A DNA stretch of 29,694 nucleotides from an uncultured Clostridia bacterium (GTDB lineage: Bacteria; Bacillota; Clostridia; Oscillospirales; Ruminococcaceae). How positions within the stretch are numbered: position 1 is the first letter of the stretch; each line of letters begins with the position of its first letter. Location of the stretch: positions 1 to 29,694 of the forward strand of contig CAMWVO010000001.1 of the NCBI GenBank assembly GCA_947177695.1, given 5' to 3'. The position numbers were made by a program, and so were the translations under genes. Of this stretch, positions 16,903 to 24,600 are shown one piece after another. The notes beneath the pieces were generated by a model. It saw only the letters and a list, made by a program, of their open reading frames with translations. It was not told the DNA's origin and did not search any database.

Positions 16903-17634
16903 TTATCTGTACCGCTTTCTTTTGGGCTTGTATTTGTCCCTTATACGCTTGGGGTGCTTTACGCCCTTGGCTATCTCCATCATTTCACGGCGGAAGCGTT
17001 CGCGGCGCAGATCCCGTTCGCGTATCTTGTTGGCGCAGTGGTCGATATGCCGCGCTATGCGGTCGCCGTAGGTGTAGAAATCCGTTACCTCCACGGTGCT
17101 GACGATCCTGCCGCCGTTTACGTCGTACCACCAGCGGTCAAAGGAAATGCCGTCCTCCGTTTCGGAGTAGCCCAGCCAGCGTGCGTCCTCGTTGAAATAT
17201 CTTGCTTCGGCGTTTATGGTAAGGTGATCGCGTATGCACTCCACGTTCGTCACGTCGGCAAGCTTTATCACCCACATTTTTTTGTAGTGTACCCATTTGC
17301 CGTCGTGACAGACCGCTCTGGTGTGCTGGGAGACCACCATTACCGAACCCGAAATGTGGATATAGGTATGCTCGCGGTGGGCGCGGATAAGTATCTCCGC
17401 GGCGGCAGAGCCGACAAGACAGACAACAAAGCCGTATGCGCAGGCGGCATAGGCAGCATAAAAGATGGTCCTGTACATTTCCTGGGGCAGTTCCTTGTCA
17501 AGCCCCGTCACAAAAAGCAGAACGACCACCAGAAGAGAAACGAGCATACTTACCGCGGGGAGAGCGGCGAGGAATATACGCCTGTTGTATTTTGCGGTCA
17601 GACGCTTTTCGTTGACCCTTATCATCTTGCGCAC
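16903..17634 (-). CDS. Small two-helix membrane protein of unknown function, PH-like soluble part
   Basis: The product has 243 residues. Two strong membrane helices (about 20-43 and 58-84) sit after a basic N-terminus. A beta-rich domain (about 88-190; TYIHISGSVMVVSQ, WVIKLADVTNVECIRDHLTI) resembles the folded part of bacterial PH proteins, and a very basic C-terminus follows (about 205-243; many Arg/Lys, ending in KPKRKRYR). I do not recognise a named family, so the PH likeness is a pattern-level impression. The GTG start at 17632-17634 is supported by GGAGGAGG 6 bases upstream. The gene follows the YiiX-like gene by 18 bases and is probably co-transcribed with it. The charged tail suggests contact with nucleic acid or acidic lipid, but this is speculation. 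Confidence 0.65.
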   Translation of the reverse strand: MRKMIRVNEKRLTAKYNRRIFLAALPAVSMLVSLLVVVLLFVTGLDKELPQEMYRTIFYAAYAACAYGFVVCLVGSAAAEILIRAHREHTYIHISGSVMVVSQHTRAVCHDGKWVHYKKMWVIKLADVTNVECIRDHLTINAEARYFNEDARWLGYSETEDGISFDRWWYDVNGGRIVSTVEVTDFYTYGDRIARHIDHCANKIRERDLRRERFRREMMEIAKGVKHPKRIRDKYKPKRKRYR

Positions 17635-17652
17635 AGTTATCCTCCTCCGGGA

Positions 17653-18243
17653 TCAAGCCGTTTCGGTGCCGTAAAGCGGGACTGTCCCGCTGTTCTTTTC
17701 CGTTATGTAGTCCCTGTATTTTTTCAGATCGCCGCGGTAGACAAGCTCCGCGCCCTCGATGCTGCGGAAATCCTCCGGCTCTATAAGGGACGGCTGCTTG
17801 TCTATGTTGTGCTTGACCCCGCTTTTTCCCAGCACAAAGCCGACCCAGACCGAACATACAAAGCGGTTCCTGAGCTTGTAGGGGATATGCAGAGCCATAG
17901 GCAGCAGCGCTCCCACGTCGTAGGAATACGAGCCGCGGTTGAGTATAAAGTGGCGTATCACATCGTTGTAGCGTTCAAGCTGCTCGTCGGTAACGGGCAG
18001 GCGGTAAACCTCTCCGGGGATGGTCTTGCAGGCTCCGAAGACCTCGGTGAAAAGGTCCTCGCGGTTGAAGCCCGCGGGCAGCGGCTTTTCTTTTTTGTCG
18101 CGGCAGAAGCTGTACATTTCTGTGAGCATTTCGTCGGAGGCTATTGAAACGTGGGTGTATCTTTTGCCTGTCACAAAGCCTATGAGCTTTGACGGAAAAG
18201 TTCCCGTTCTTGTGAGGACGAGGTACAGATAACGTTTTTTCAT
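17653..18243 (-). CDS. YiiX-like permuted NlpC/P60 (papain-like) family protein
   Basis: The product has 196 residues. In the permuted NlpC/P60 superfamily the catalytic His comes before the Cys. Here His31 is in YTHVSIASD, close to the N-terminus, and Cys130 is in FVCSVWVGFVL, which fits. The spacing and the 'LIGFVTGKRYTHVSIA' start also fit the group that includes YiiX/YebB and clostridial hypothetical proteins. There is no signal peptide, so it is probably cytoplasmic; relatives are proposed amidases, esterases or thiolesterases. ATG at 18241-18243 has AAGGAG 5 bases upstream; an open extension to 18273 lacks that support. It forms a two-gene operon with the membrane protein downstream. 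Confidence 0.72.
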   Translation of the reverse strand: MKKRYLYLVLTRTGTFPSKLIGFVTGKRYTHVSIASDEMLTEMYSFCRDKKEKPLPAGFNREDLFTEVFGACKTIPGEVYRLPVTDEQLERYNDVIRHFILNRGSYSYDVGALLPMALHIPYKLRNRFVCSVWVGFVLGKSGVKHNIDKQPSLIEPEDFRSIEGAELVYRGDLKKYRDYITEKNSGTVPLYGTETA

Positions 18244-18336
18244 GGTACTCCTTTTCGGCGTATCGGTTCGCAAGGCTTGCTGGCGGGAGCAAAGCTTCCG
18301 TTTTTTTCTGCCGTAATTTTAAATAATATTTAATTT

Positions 18337-18365
18337 ATTATAACATTTTTATTTGCCTTTGTATA
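18337..18365 (-). promoter_or_regulatory. Possible promoter of the YiiX-like/membrane protein operon
   Basis: On the minus strand TATACA (18360-18365), a 17-base spacer and a perfect TATAAT (18337-18342) lie about 95 bases before the ATG at 18243. The -35 box matches consensus at four of six positions. The rest of the AT-rich 281-base spacer 18244-18524 shows no gene. Confidence 0.5.
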
Positions 18366-18454
18366 TAGTGCGGAGAAATTTTATTGTATTTTACACAAAA
18401 AAAGCCCCCAATATTTTAGATATTTAATAAATTTTATAAGATGAAAAAATTCTA

Positions 18455-18483
18455 TTGCAAAATTCATTTTTTTTTTGTATAAT
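18455..18483 (+). promoter_or_regulatory. Sigma-A promoter of the PilZ-ParA-ComFB operon
   Basis: TTGCAA (18455-18460), a 17-base spacer made mostly of T, and TATAAT (18478-18483). The expected transcript start near 18490 leaves a leader of about 35 bases before the ATG at 18525 and rules out the GTG at 18489 as start codon. Confidence 0.85.
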
Positions 18484-18524
18484 TAATAGTGATTGAAAAT
18501 ATACGGCTAAGGGGATACCTTCAT

Positions 18525-19190
18525 ATGATAAACAAGGATAAAATAAACAGAGTTCTGGTCTATAATCAGCGGGGAAGAATGCTGCTGTCTGCAAAGTCGG
18601 TTTCTTTCCCAAAGGACTTCTTCAAGATCAAGGGCATGGATCTCGTCATGCTTAAGGGAACGGATTTCCCTCTTATTTCCAAGGGAGAGCCTGTGGAAGC
18701 TATTTTTGAGTACCTGAACGGCGACCGCATAAAGTACAATACGGTTATCGACATCTGCACGGAATACCAGATAAACTTCCATGTGGGCGAGGGCGAGGTG
18801 CTGAAGGAGCGCAGAAGAAGCTTCAAGGTAATGGTGGATATGAGCGGCATTTCTCCCTTCTACATAAGGGGCGAGGAAATGTTCGCATTTGACGACCCCA
18901 TTGAGCTGCACATCATCAACCTGAATCTGGGCGGAGTTTTCTTTTCGTCAAATTCGGGATTTGAGGTGGGCGACCAGGTAATGCTCAATTTCCTTGACGG
19001 CGAAATGAAGCTGCTGACCGAGATACTCAGGATACAGCGGAACGATAACGGCGAAATAGAGGGCTATGGCTGCCGTTTCCTTGACGTGAACCAGTCTCAG
19101 GAGGAACGTCTGGCAAGGTTCATATTTGACTGTCAGGTTCTGGAAAGAGACCGCAGGCGCGCACTTGAGGCAAAGGCGAAAAAAGTGTAG
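18525..19190 (+). CDS. PilZ-domain protein with degenerate cyclic-di-GMP motif
   Basis: The product has 221 residues. An N-terminal beta-rich domain (about 1-92) resembles the YcgR-type flavin-reductase-like/PilZN module. A PilZ domain follows (about 94-200), ending with GYGCRFLDVNQSQEERLARFIF, a typical PilZ C-terminal pattern. PilZ proteins bind cyclic-di-GMP through RxxxR and [D/N]xSxxG. Here the first motif reads ERRRSFK, with Lys101 in the second Arg position, and the second reads NLNLGG, with Asn in place of Ser. Binding may therefore be weak, altered or lost. The final 20 residues are highly charged and probably helical. ATG at 18525 was chosen with AAGGGGA about 10 bases upstream and the promoter just before. 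The ParA gene starts 13 bases after its stop, so it is the first gene of an operon. Confidence 0.82.
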   Translation: MINKDKINRVLVYNQRGRMLLSAKSVSFPKDFFKIKGMDLVMLKGTDFPLISKGEPVEAIFEYLNGDRIKYNTVIDICTEYQINFHVGEGEVLKERRRSFKVMVDMSGISPFYIRGEEMFAFDDPIELHIINLNLGGVFFSSNSGFEVGDQVMLNFLDGEMKLLTEILRIQRNDNGEIEGYGCRFLDVNQSQEERLARFIFDCQVLERDRRRALEAKAKKV

Positions 19191-19203
19191 AAAGCGGATA
19201 ATT

Positions 19204-19998
19204 ATGGCTACTGTTATTGTTGTTACAAATCAAAAGGGCGGAGTGGGAAAAACTACTACCTGCGCCGCTCTGGCGGGCATTTTCCGCAGCGAGGACAAGC
19301 GCGTTCTCTGCATTGATATGGATCCGCAGGGAAATCTTTCCTTTTCCCTGGGAGCGGAAGATGACGGCTATACCATACACGACGTTATGACGGGCGCGTG
19401 CGATATAAGGGAGGCTGTAAAGACCACCCACATATGCGACGTTATAACGTCAAATATTCTGCTTTCGGGAAGCGAGCTGGAGCTTACCTCCGAGCGCAGG
19501 GAGTTCATCTTAAAGGACATTCTGAAAATAATCAGATACAGCTACGACTATATTATCATAGACACTCCCCCCGCGCTGTCCATACTGACGATAAACGCCT
19601 ATACCGCGGCGGACGACCTTATTATCCCCATGACCCCCGAGATACTGTCGCTTCAGGGTATCGCCCAGCTTAAAGAGACTATCACTGCGGTAAAGAAGTA
19701 CTACAACAAGCGGCTTAATGTCCGCGGGATACTGCTGACGAAATACGTCAAGAAGCAGACCCTTGCCGAAGAGGTTGCGGAAATGGTGGAGATAGTAGCC
19801 GAGCAGCTTAAAACTCAGGTGCTGGACGTGAAGATCTCCGTTTCGGTGGCGGCGGCTGAGGCTCCCGCACATCAGGAGGTACTGACCACATATTCCCCCG
19901 GCTGCAAGGCGGCTAAGGACTACATCAAACTAGCGAAGCTTCTGTATCCCGAAGCTTTCGACGAGGAACGAACGGTAATTGGTTTTAAAAGAAAATAA
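19204..19998 (+). CDS. ParA/Soj-family ATPase (orphan, no ParB beside it)
   Basis: The product has 264 residues. The deviant Walker A motif KGGVGKTT (residues 11-18) with its signature Lys, Walker A' CIDMDPQGN and the IIIDTPPALSILT segment define the ParA/MinD superfamily. Length and the sequence NQKGGVGKTTTCAALA place it with chromosomal Soj/ParA rather than MinD or FlhG. There is no amphipathic C-terminal helix of the MinD type that I can see. Such ATPases position DNA or protein complexes along nucleoid or membrane surfaces. The usual partner ParB and parS sites are absent here; instead it sits between a PilZ and a ComFB-like gene, which suggests that it positions a protein machine rather than the chromosome. 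ATG at 19204 was chosen because the protein then starts directly with the first beta strand; the Shine-Dalgarno sequence (AAAGCGGA) is weak. Confidence 0.85.
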   Translation: MATVIVVTNQKGGVGKTTTCAALAGIFRSEDKRVLCIDMDPQGNLSFSLGAEDDGYTIHDVMTGACDIREAVKTTHICDVITSNILLSGSELELTSERREFILKDILKIIRYSYDYIIIDTPPALSILTINAYTAADDLIIPMTPEILSLQGIAQLKETITAVKKYYNKRLNVRGILLTKYVKKQTLAEEVAEMVEIVAEQLKTQVLDVKISVSVAAAEAPAHQEVLTTYSPGCKAAKDYIKLAKLLYPEAFDEERTVIGFKRK

Positions 19999-20023
19999 AA
20001 CTGAATTGAAAGGATCCTGAAAT

Positions 20024-20557
20024 ATGGCGGGAAAGTCTGCAAGGACTGCAAAAAATACAAAAGCCGAAAAAGACGAAAAGGTCGAAGCCGAGAACACGGA
20101 AAAGACCGAAAGACCTAAAAAAACCGCTAAGACGGGCAAAGCGTCCGGGAATGCGAGATCCAATAAGACGGACGCGGTAATGCGGCTGCTGACCGGCGGC
20201 AAAAAGACCGCTCCCAACCCTATTCTGGACAGCAGTTTCAAGGTGGAAAGGATCACGTCGAAAAGCGTCCGCAAGGGCGCGAACGGCGCGGAGATAGACA
20301 TTACGGGCGAGCTTGTGACCGAGCTTCTGCCGCAGGTGCTGGAAAGGTTCAACTGCTGCCGCTGCGCGGTGTGCTACGCCGAAGCTATGGCGGACGCTGT
20401 GGACGCCGTTCCCACGCTGAAAATAAGGGTCAACGGCAAGGACGACCTGAGACGCGCCGACAGAATGAAAATGCAGAGCCGCCGCGAAGTACTCTGCACG
20501 CTGATAAGGCTTGCGATACAGCGGAGGCGTTTTCCCAGACACAATGTCGGCAACTGA
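20024..20557 (+). CDS. ComFB-like protein with long charged N-terminal tail
   Basis: The product has 177 residues. Residues 1-50 are a low-complexity Lys/Glu/Ala/Thr tail, probably disordered. The domain at about 88-165 fits late-competence protein ComFB (PF10719): ELVTELLPQVLERFN, then the Cys cluster CCRCAVC, then AEAMADAVDAVP. In B. subtilis comFB lies in the comF operon and has no essential transformation role. Cyanobacterial ComFB proteins have more recently been described as cyclic-dinucleotide receptors, which fits the PilZ neighbour; I recall this from the literature and did not check it. The Cys cluster could bind a metal. ATG at 20024 has AAAGGA about 10 bases upstream, and the gene begins 25 bases after parA. 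Confidence 0.72.
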   Translation: MAGKSARTAKNTKAEKDEKVEAENTEKTERPKKTAKTGKASGNARSNKTDAVMRLLTGGKKTAPNPILDSSFKVERITSKSVRKGANGAEIDITGELVTELLPQVLERFNCCRCAVCYAEAMADAVDAVPTLKIRVNGKDDLRRADRMKMQSRREVLCTLIRLAIQRRRFPRHNVGN

Positions 20558-20579
20558 ATATCCGAATACTTAGGGACGG

Positions 20580-20622
20580 TATCCTGGGGACATGGCGGCA
20601 TATCCCCGGATATCGTTTTGTT
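20580..20622 (+). terminator. Weak terminator or attenuator hairpin before sfsA
   Basis: ATCCTGGGGA (20581-20590) pairs with TCCCCGGAT (20603-20611) with one bulge and a 12-base loop, followed by ATCGTTTTGTTT. It lies between the ComFB-like gene and sfsA, so it may reduce read-through rather than fully stop it. Confidence 0.45.
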
Positions 20623-20634
20623 TAGGGTGATACT

Positions 20635-21309
20635 GTGAGATACAAGAATATTGCTGAGGGACGGTTTGTTTCCCGTCCAAACAGATTTGTGGCGCACGTT
20701 GAGATCGGCGGAAAGACCGAGGTGTGCCACGTCAAGAACACGGGACGGTGCAGGGAGCTTCTGACAGAGGGCGCGCAGGTCTGGCTGGAAAAGGCGGAGC
20801 CGTCCGCAAAGCGAAAGACCATGTACGACCTTGTTGCCGTCCGAAAAGGGGACAGGCTCATCAACATGGACAGCGGCGCGCCGAACACTGCGGCGGGAGA
20901 GTTCCTGCCGACAATTTTTCCCGGCGGGACGATAAGACCGGAGTACAGCTGCGGGAACTCGCGGTTCGATTTTTATATAGAGCAGGACGGCAGGAAAATT
21001 CTGCTTGAGGTAAAGGGCGTTACCCTTGAAGAGGACGGAATAGTCAGGTTTCCCGACGCTCCCACCGAGCGGGGCGTGAAGCATATAAACGAGCTGTCAA
21101 GGTGTCTTGACGAGGGCTTTGAGACGTATCTGCTGTTCGTGATCCAAATGGCGGACGTGCGGTACTTTACGCCCAACGACGCAACTCACCCGGAGTTCGG
21201 ACAGGCATTAAGGCTTGCGGCTGAGCGTGGAGTAAGGCTGATGGCTTACGACTGTAAGGTAACACCCGACAGCATGAAAATAAGGAATAAGGTGGAGATA
21301 AGGCTATGA
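20635..21309 (+). CDS. sfsA: SfsA family protein (sugar fermentation stimulation protein)
   Basis: The product has 224 residues, near the usual family length of about 230. It starts with the SfsA N-terminus pattern (GRFVSRPNRFVAHVEI), followed by CHVKNTGRCREL and the C-terminal nuclease-like core: SRFDFYIEQ, ILLEVKGVTLEEDGIVRFPDAPTERG and KHINEL. The N-terminal half is an OB-fold and the C-terminal half resembles PD-(D/E)xK nucleases. E. coli SfsA was first linked to maltose metabolism and binds DNA, but its enzymatic role is unsettled. The start is GTG at 20635 with AGGGTGA just upstream; earlier starts would add non-family residues. Its TGA overlaps the ATG of the small gene that follows. 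Confidence 0.93.
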   Translation: MRYKNIAEGRFVSRPNRFVAHVEIGGKTEVCHVKNTGRCRELLTEGAQVWLEKAEPSAKRKTMYDLVAVRKGDRLINMDSGAPNTAAGEFLPTIFPGGTIRPEYSCGNSRFDFYIEQDGRKILLEVKGVTLEEDGIVRFPDAPTERGVKHINELSRCLDEGFETYLLFVIQMADVRYFTPNDATHPEFGQALRLAAERGVRLMAYDCKVTPDSMKIRNKVEIRL

Positions 21310-21479
21310 GCGAATGTGAAAGCTGTGTAAACTATGTTTACGACGAGGACTGGGAGCAGTACGTCTGCGCCGCCGATCTTGACGAGGACGAAATGGGAAG
21401 ATTTCTCAGCGGAGGCAGCAGCGAATGCCACTGGTACCGCCTTGACGACGAGTACGGCGTGGTCAGGAAGCAAATGTGA
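21306..21479 (+). CDS. 57-residue Cys-containing small protein (DUF6472-like)
   Basis: ATG at 21306 overlaps the sfsA stop (ATGA), and the frame runs to a TGA at 21477-21479. The product has a Cys pair at its start (ECESCVNYVYD), a Cys after the acidic segment (YVCAADLDEDEMGRF), one more Cys (SSECHWYR) and the end DEYGVVRKQM. The order C..C...C...C and the conserved LDEDEM and VRKQM ends match a small family common in Clostridia, which I recall as DUF6472. The four Cys could hold one zinc ion. Function is unknown. The overlap shows translational coupling with sfsA, and the gene is near or at the end of the operon. Confidence 0.8.
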   Translation: MSECESCVNYVYDEDWEQYVCAADLDEDEMGRFLSGGSSECHWYRLDDEYGVVRKQM

Positions 21480-21505
21480 TCGGATTTTATACAAAATATT
21501 GATGA

Positions 21506-21536
21506 TCGGTGTGTAAATTTGTGCAAATTTGCCGAT
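21506..21536. repeat. Small inverted repeat upstream of the FN3 gene promoter
   Basis: AAATTT-GTGC-AAATTT is flanked by TCGG and CCGA, so a short imperfect hairpin or dyad can form. It lies 10 bases before the -35 box of the FN3 gene and after the small Cys protein gene. It could be an operator or a weak end signal for the preceding operon; there is no T-run. Confidence 0.35.
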
Positions 21537-21545
21537 ATAAATTCC

Positions 21546-21574
21546 TTTACTTTTTTTTGAAAATATGGTATTAT
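21546..21574 (+). promoter_or_regulatory. Probable promoter of the FN3 repeat protein gene
   Basis: TTTACT (21546-21551), a 17-base spacer and TATTAT (21569-21574). The leader is about 65 bases, with a strong GGAGGG at 21637-21642 six bases or fewer before the ATG at 21648. Confidence 0.6.
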
Positions 21575-21647
21575 TATAACAATGGCTAAGTGTCTTTAAA
21601 AATAACAAGACGGACGGATAACGTCCCGCTATATATGGAGGGTATCT

Positions 21648-24600
21648 ATGCTGGATTTTAATACCAAAAAGGAAATGCTTCGGCGCTTAAAGGCGCGGCG
21701 GAGCAAGAACAAGCTGATGTGGCTCCCGTGTGTGACAGCCGAGATATTTATAAAACTGTGGTACGCTTTCCTGTGCCGCGCAGACCTTGCGCTGTCCGAT
21801 AAAAACGGAAACTTCCTCGGCGTAAAGCAGCCGAGCGAAAAGGTCAGGACCCGCAGACAGGACGATATAGTTTATGTCAAGAGACCGTTCTGGGGCAGGA
21901 TAATGTCCGCTGTTCTGGCTGCTGCCTTTGTGATGATGTTCGTTCCCGAGCTGGGTATAAGCTTCGAGGTCGCGGCGGCTATCACGGCGACTACCACGGT
22001 AGAAGGCGTGGACTACGTTTACGACCCCAATTCGGGCGGCAACGACAATTACTACAGAAAAGACGAGTTTGATTCCGCGTCTGCGCGCGTTATTGACGCG
22101 AGCCTTATAAACTACGACGTGGCATACGGCTCGGTGAGAGTTACCTGGTCTCTCGGTTCTCTCGACCGTGAACTGATCGACACGGTACATATTGAACTTG
22201 TTGATACGGCGTCGGGCCGAGTGCTCAATGAAAACAACGTCAGAAAAGACGCTTCCGAATGGGTATTCACCGATATAGGATCGACGACAGGCGTCAGAGT
22301 GCGTCTTGCACCCACAACGCTTATCGACAGATATAAATATACTCCCAAAGATCCTGACGATCCGGATTCAAGCGCAAGAATTTCTCTGGAGCAAAAGGAC
22401 GGCTTTGCCGTAGACGGTCAGGCGTCCATAAAGGATATAGGCAGGCTTGACGCTACGTTTGACCCGCCAGTGCTGAAGATCGTTAATGAAAACGGTGTGG
22501 AGATCGATGACTGCAGCATTATCGACTGCAACAGCGGAAAGGTAATGCTCACCTGGTCCGAGGTGCTTCAGAAAGGCGGAAATTCAAGCGATCTGAATAC
22601 TCCCGCAGAGGGATATGTGGTTTACAGGTACGATGTGACCAACAAGCGATATGATTCTCCGATGGACGTGGGTCATACGCTTGAATATGCGGTCAACAAC
22701 GTAACGCCCGGTTCGCGCTATCAGTACTTCATAGAGGCGTACAGAAACGTCTGGGGCAATACCGGTTATAACGAAAACAATGTGGGCATTATTTCCAGCA
22801 GTAAGGATCAGATCAAATCCAACAGCGAGACAAAGATGAACGTTATTTACTCCAGAGTGTTCAGAAATCTGTACATTGCTCCCGCTGCGCCCAATCTGGC
22901 TGTTGACGACGGAAATCCGAAAGCAAAATCCATCAAGCTGTCCTGGTCTCCTGCGGTAGGCGATTACGACGGCGTTGAGATATACCGCTCGGTCGGTGAG
23001 ATAGACCCGAAAACAATTCCCGAGGTTGCAAACGGAACAACAACTTTCTCCGACTGGCTCAAAACTCAGTCGGCAAGTCCGGGAGACGCCTATAAGGATT
23101 TCAAGATCACGGGCGTCGGCAAGTCTGACTTTGAAAAGGCAATAAGAAATATTGACGATACGACCAATATCGCCGAGGGCGTTCAGTATTATTACTATGC
23201 GATCGCCTATACGAGAAAAGACAACCAGGCGAAAATCTACAGCACACCTACTATCCGCGCGGCTAAGCTGGAGCTTAAGATCAGCAGAACGGCGCTGGCG
23301 ATCGTCAACAGCGACGGCAGAGTGGACGTTTCATGGACGGCTGTTGAGGGTGCGGACGGCTACCAGCTGGAGATCACTCAGAGATCAAGATACAACCCGA
23401 TTACAAAGAAGGTCGAGACGCTTAATCCGCCGGAGATAATTGACACAAGAGATATCGAAAACGGAACGACTTTCGCTCATACGGAGCTTTACAACGGTGA
23501 GCAGTACACTTACCGCGTAAGACCTTATGTTATGATCGAAACAAGCACAGGCGAAAGACCGTACTACGGCGAATGGTGCGACCCGCGCAACGTAACTGTC
23601 GGTCTGGGACTGGATACGCCAGAAAATGTTGTTGCCGACGGCAGCAAGGACGGTCAGATAACCGTTAAGTGGGACGCTGTTCCCGGTGCGACAGGCTATA
23701 CACTGTACTATAAGAATAAGAACACCGGCGCGTCCGGAACTTTCAAGACAACAAAAACTACCTACACTCAGACAAATCTTGTAAACGAACACGTTCTTGA
23801 ATATTACGTTGTAGCTTACAAAAATGTAAACGTCAACGGCAGCGACGGCGTTCAGGTGATCGAGAGCGACCCCTCGGGCATTGTTACCGTTAAAGTCGGC
23901 AAGGCTCTCACTACGCCGCAGGATCTTAAAGCCGTGACGACCGACGGAACTATCACAGTTACATGGGCTGCCGTAAACGGCGCGGAGGGCTATCTGCTCC
24001 ACTACAAATACATCAAAAAGAACGGAACCTCCACAAACTATACCGATGAGACCGTTTTTGACGTGACAAAGCCCAATTATGTTCATTCGGGACTTAACAA
24101 CGGCGACAGATACACATATTATGTAGAGGCTTATAAGGAAGTAAGCGGCGAAAGAGTGTTCAGCCCGAAATCCGATGAGGCTTGGGCTATTGTCGGCGTG
24201 CCTCTCGATGCTCCCAAGGACTTCTCGGGAACGACCAAGGACGGTATCGTGGATCTTAAGTGGACCGCGGTAAAGGGCGCAGAGGGCTATATCCTTTACT
24301 TCCGCAAAAACGGCGGAGCGTGGGAAGAGGTCGATATAAGCAAGACGAGCTTCCAGCACGCGGGTCTCAATAACGGCGACAGATACGAATACTACGTAGT
24401 GGCTTATAAGACCGTAAACGGTGAAAGAATTTTCAGCTCAGGCGAGTCAAACCACCTTAACTTTACGATAGGCGACGAGCTGGAGTCTCCCAAGGATTTC
24501 AACGCGGTGACAACCGATGGTCAGGTATCCCTGACATGGACAGCCGTTAAGGGCGCGGAGGGTTATATCGTCTACGCTTACGGCGGCGGACGCTCCTATC

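Noticed and set aside
16954..18147. A 397-codon plus-strand frame across the YiiX-like and membrane protein genes
   Set aside because: It spans two well-supported minus-strand genes with good starts, crosses their intergenic gap and resembles no family.
18489..18524. Earlier GTG start for the PilZ protein
   Set aside because: It lies at the predicted transcript start, directly after the -10 box, with no ribosome site possible.
19126..19203. Upstream extension of the ParA frame
   Set aside because: It overlaps the end of the PilZ gene, and the protein begins naturally with the first ParA strand at the ATG at 19204.
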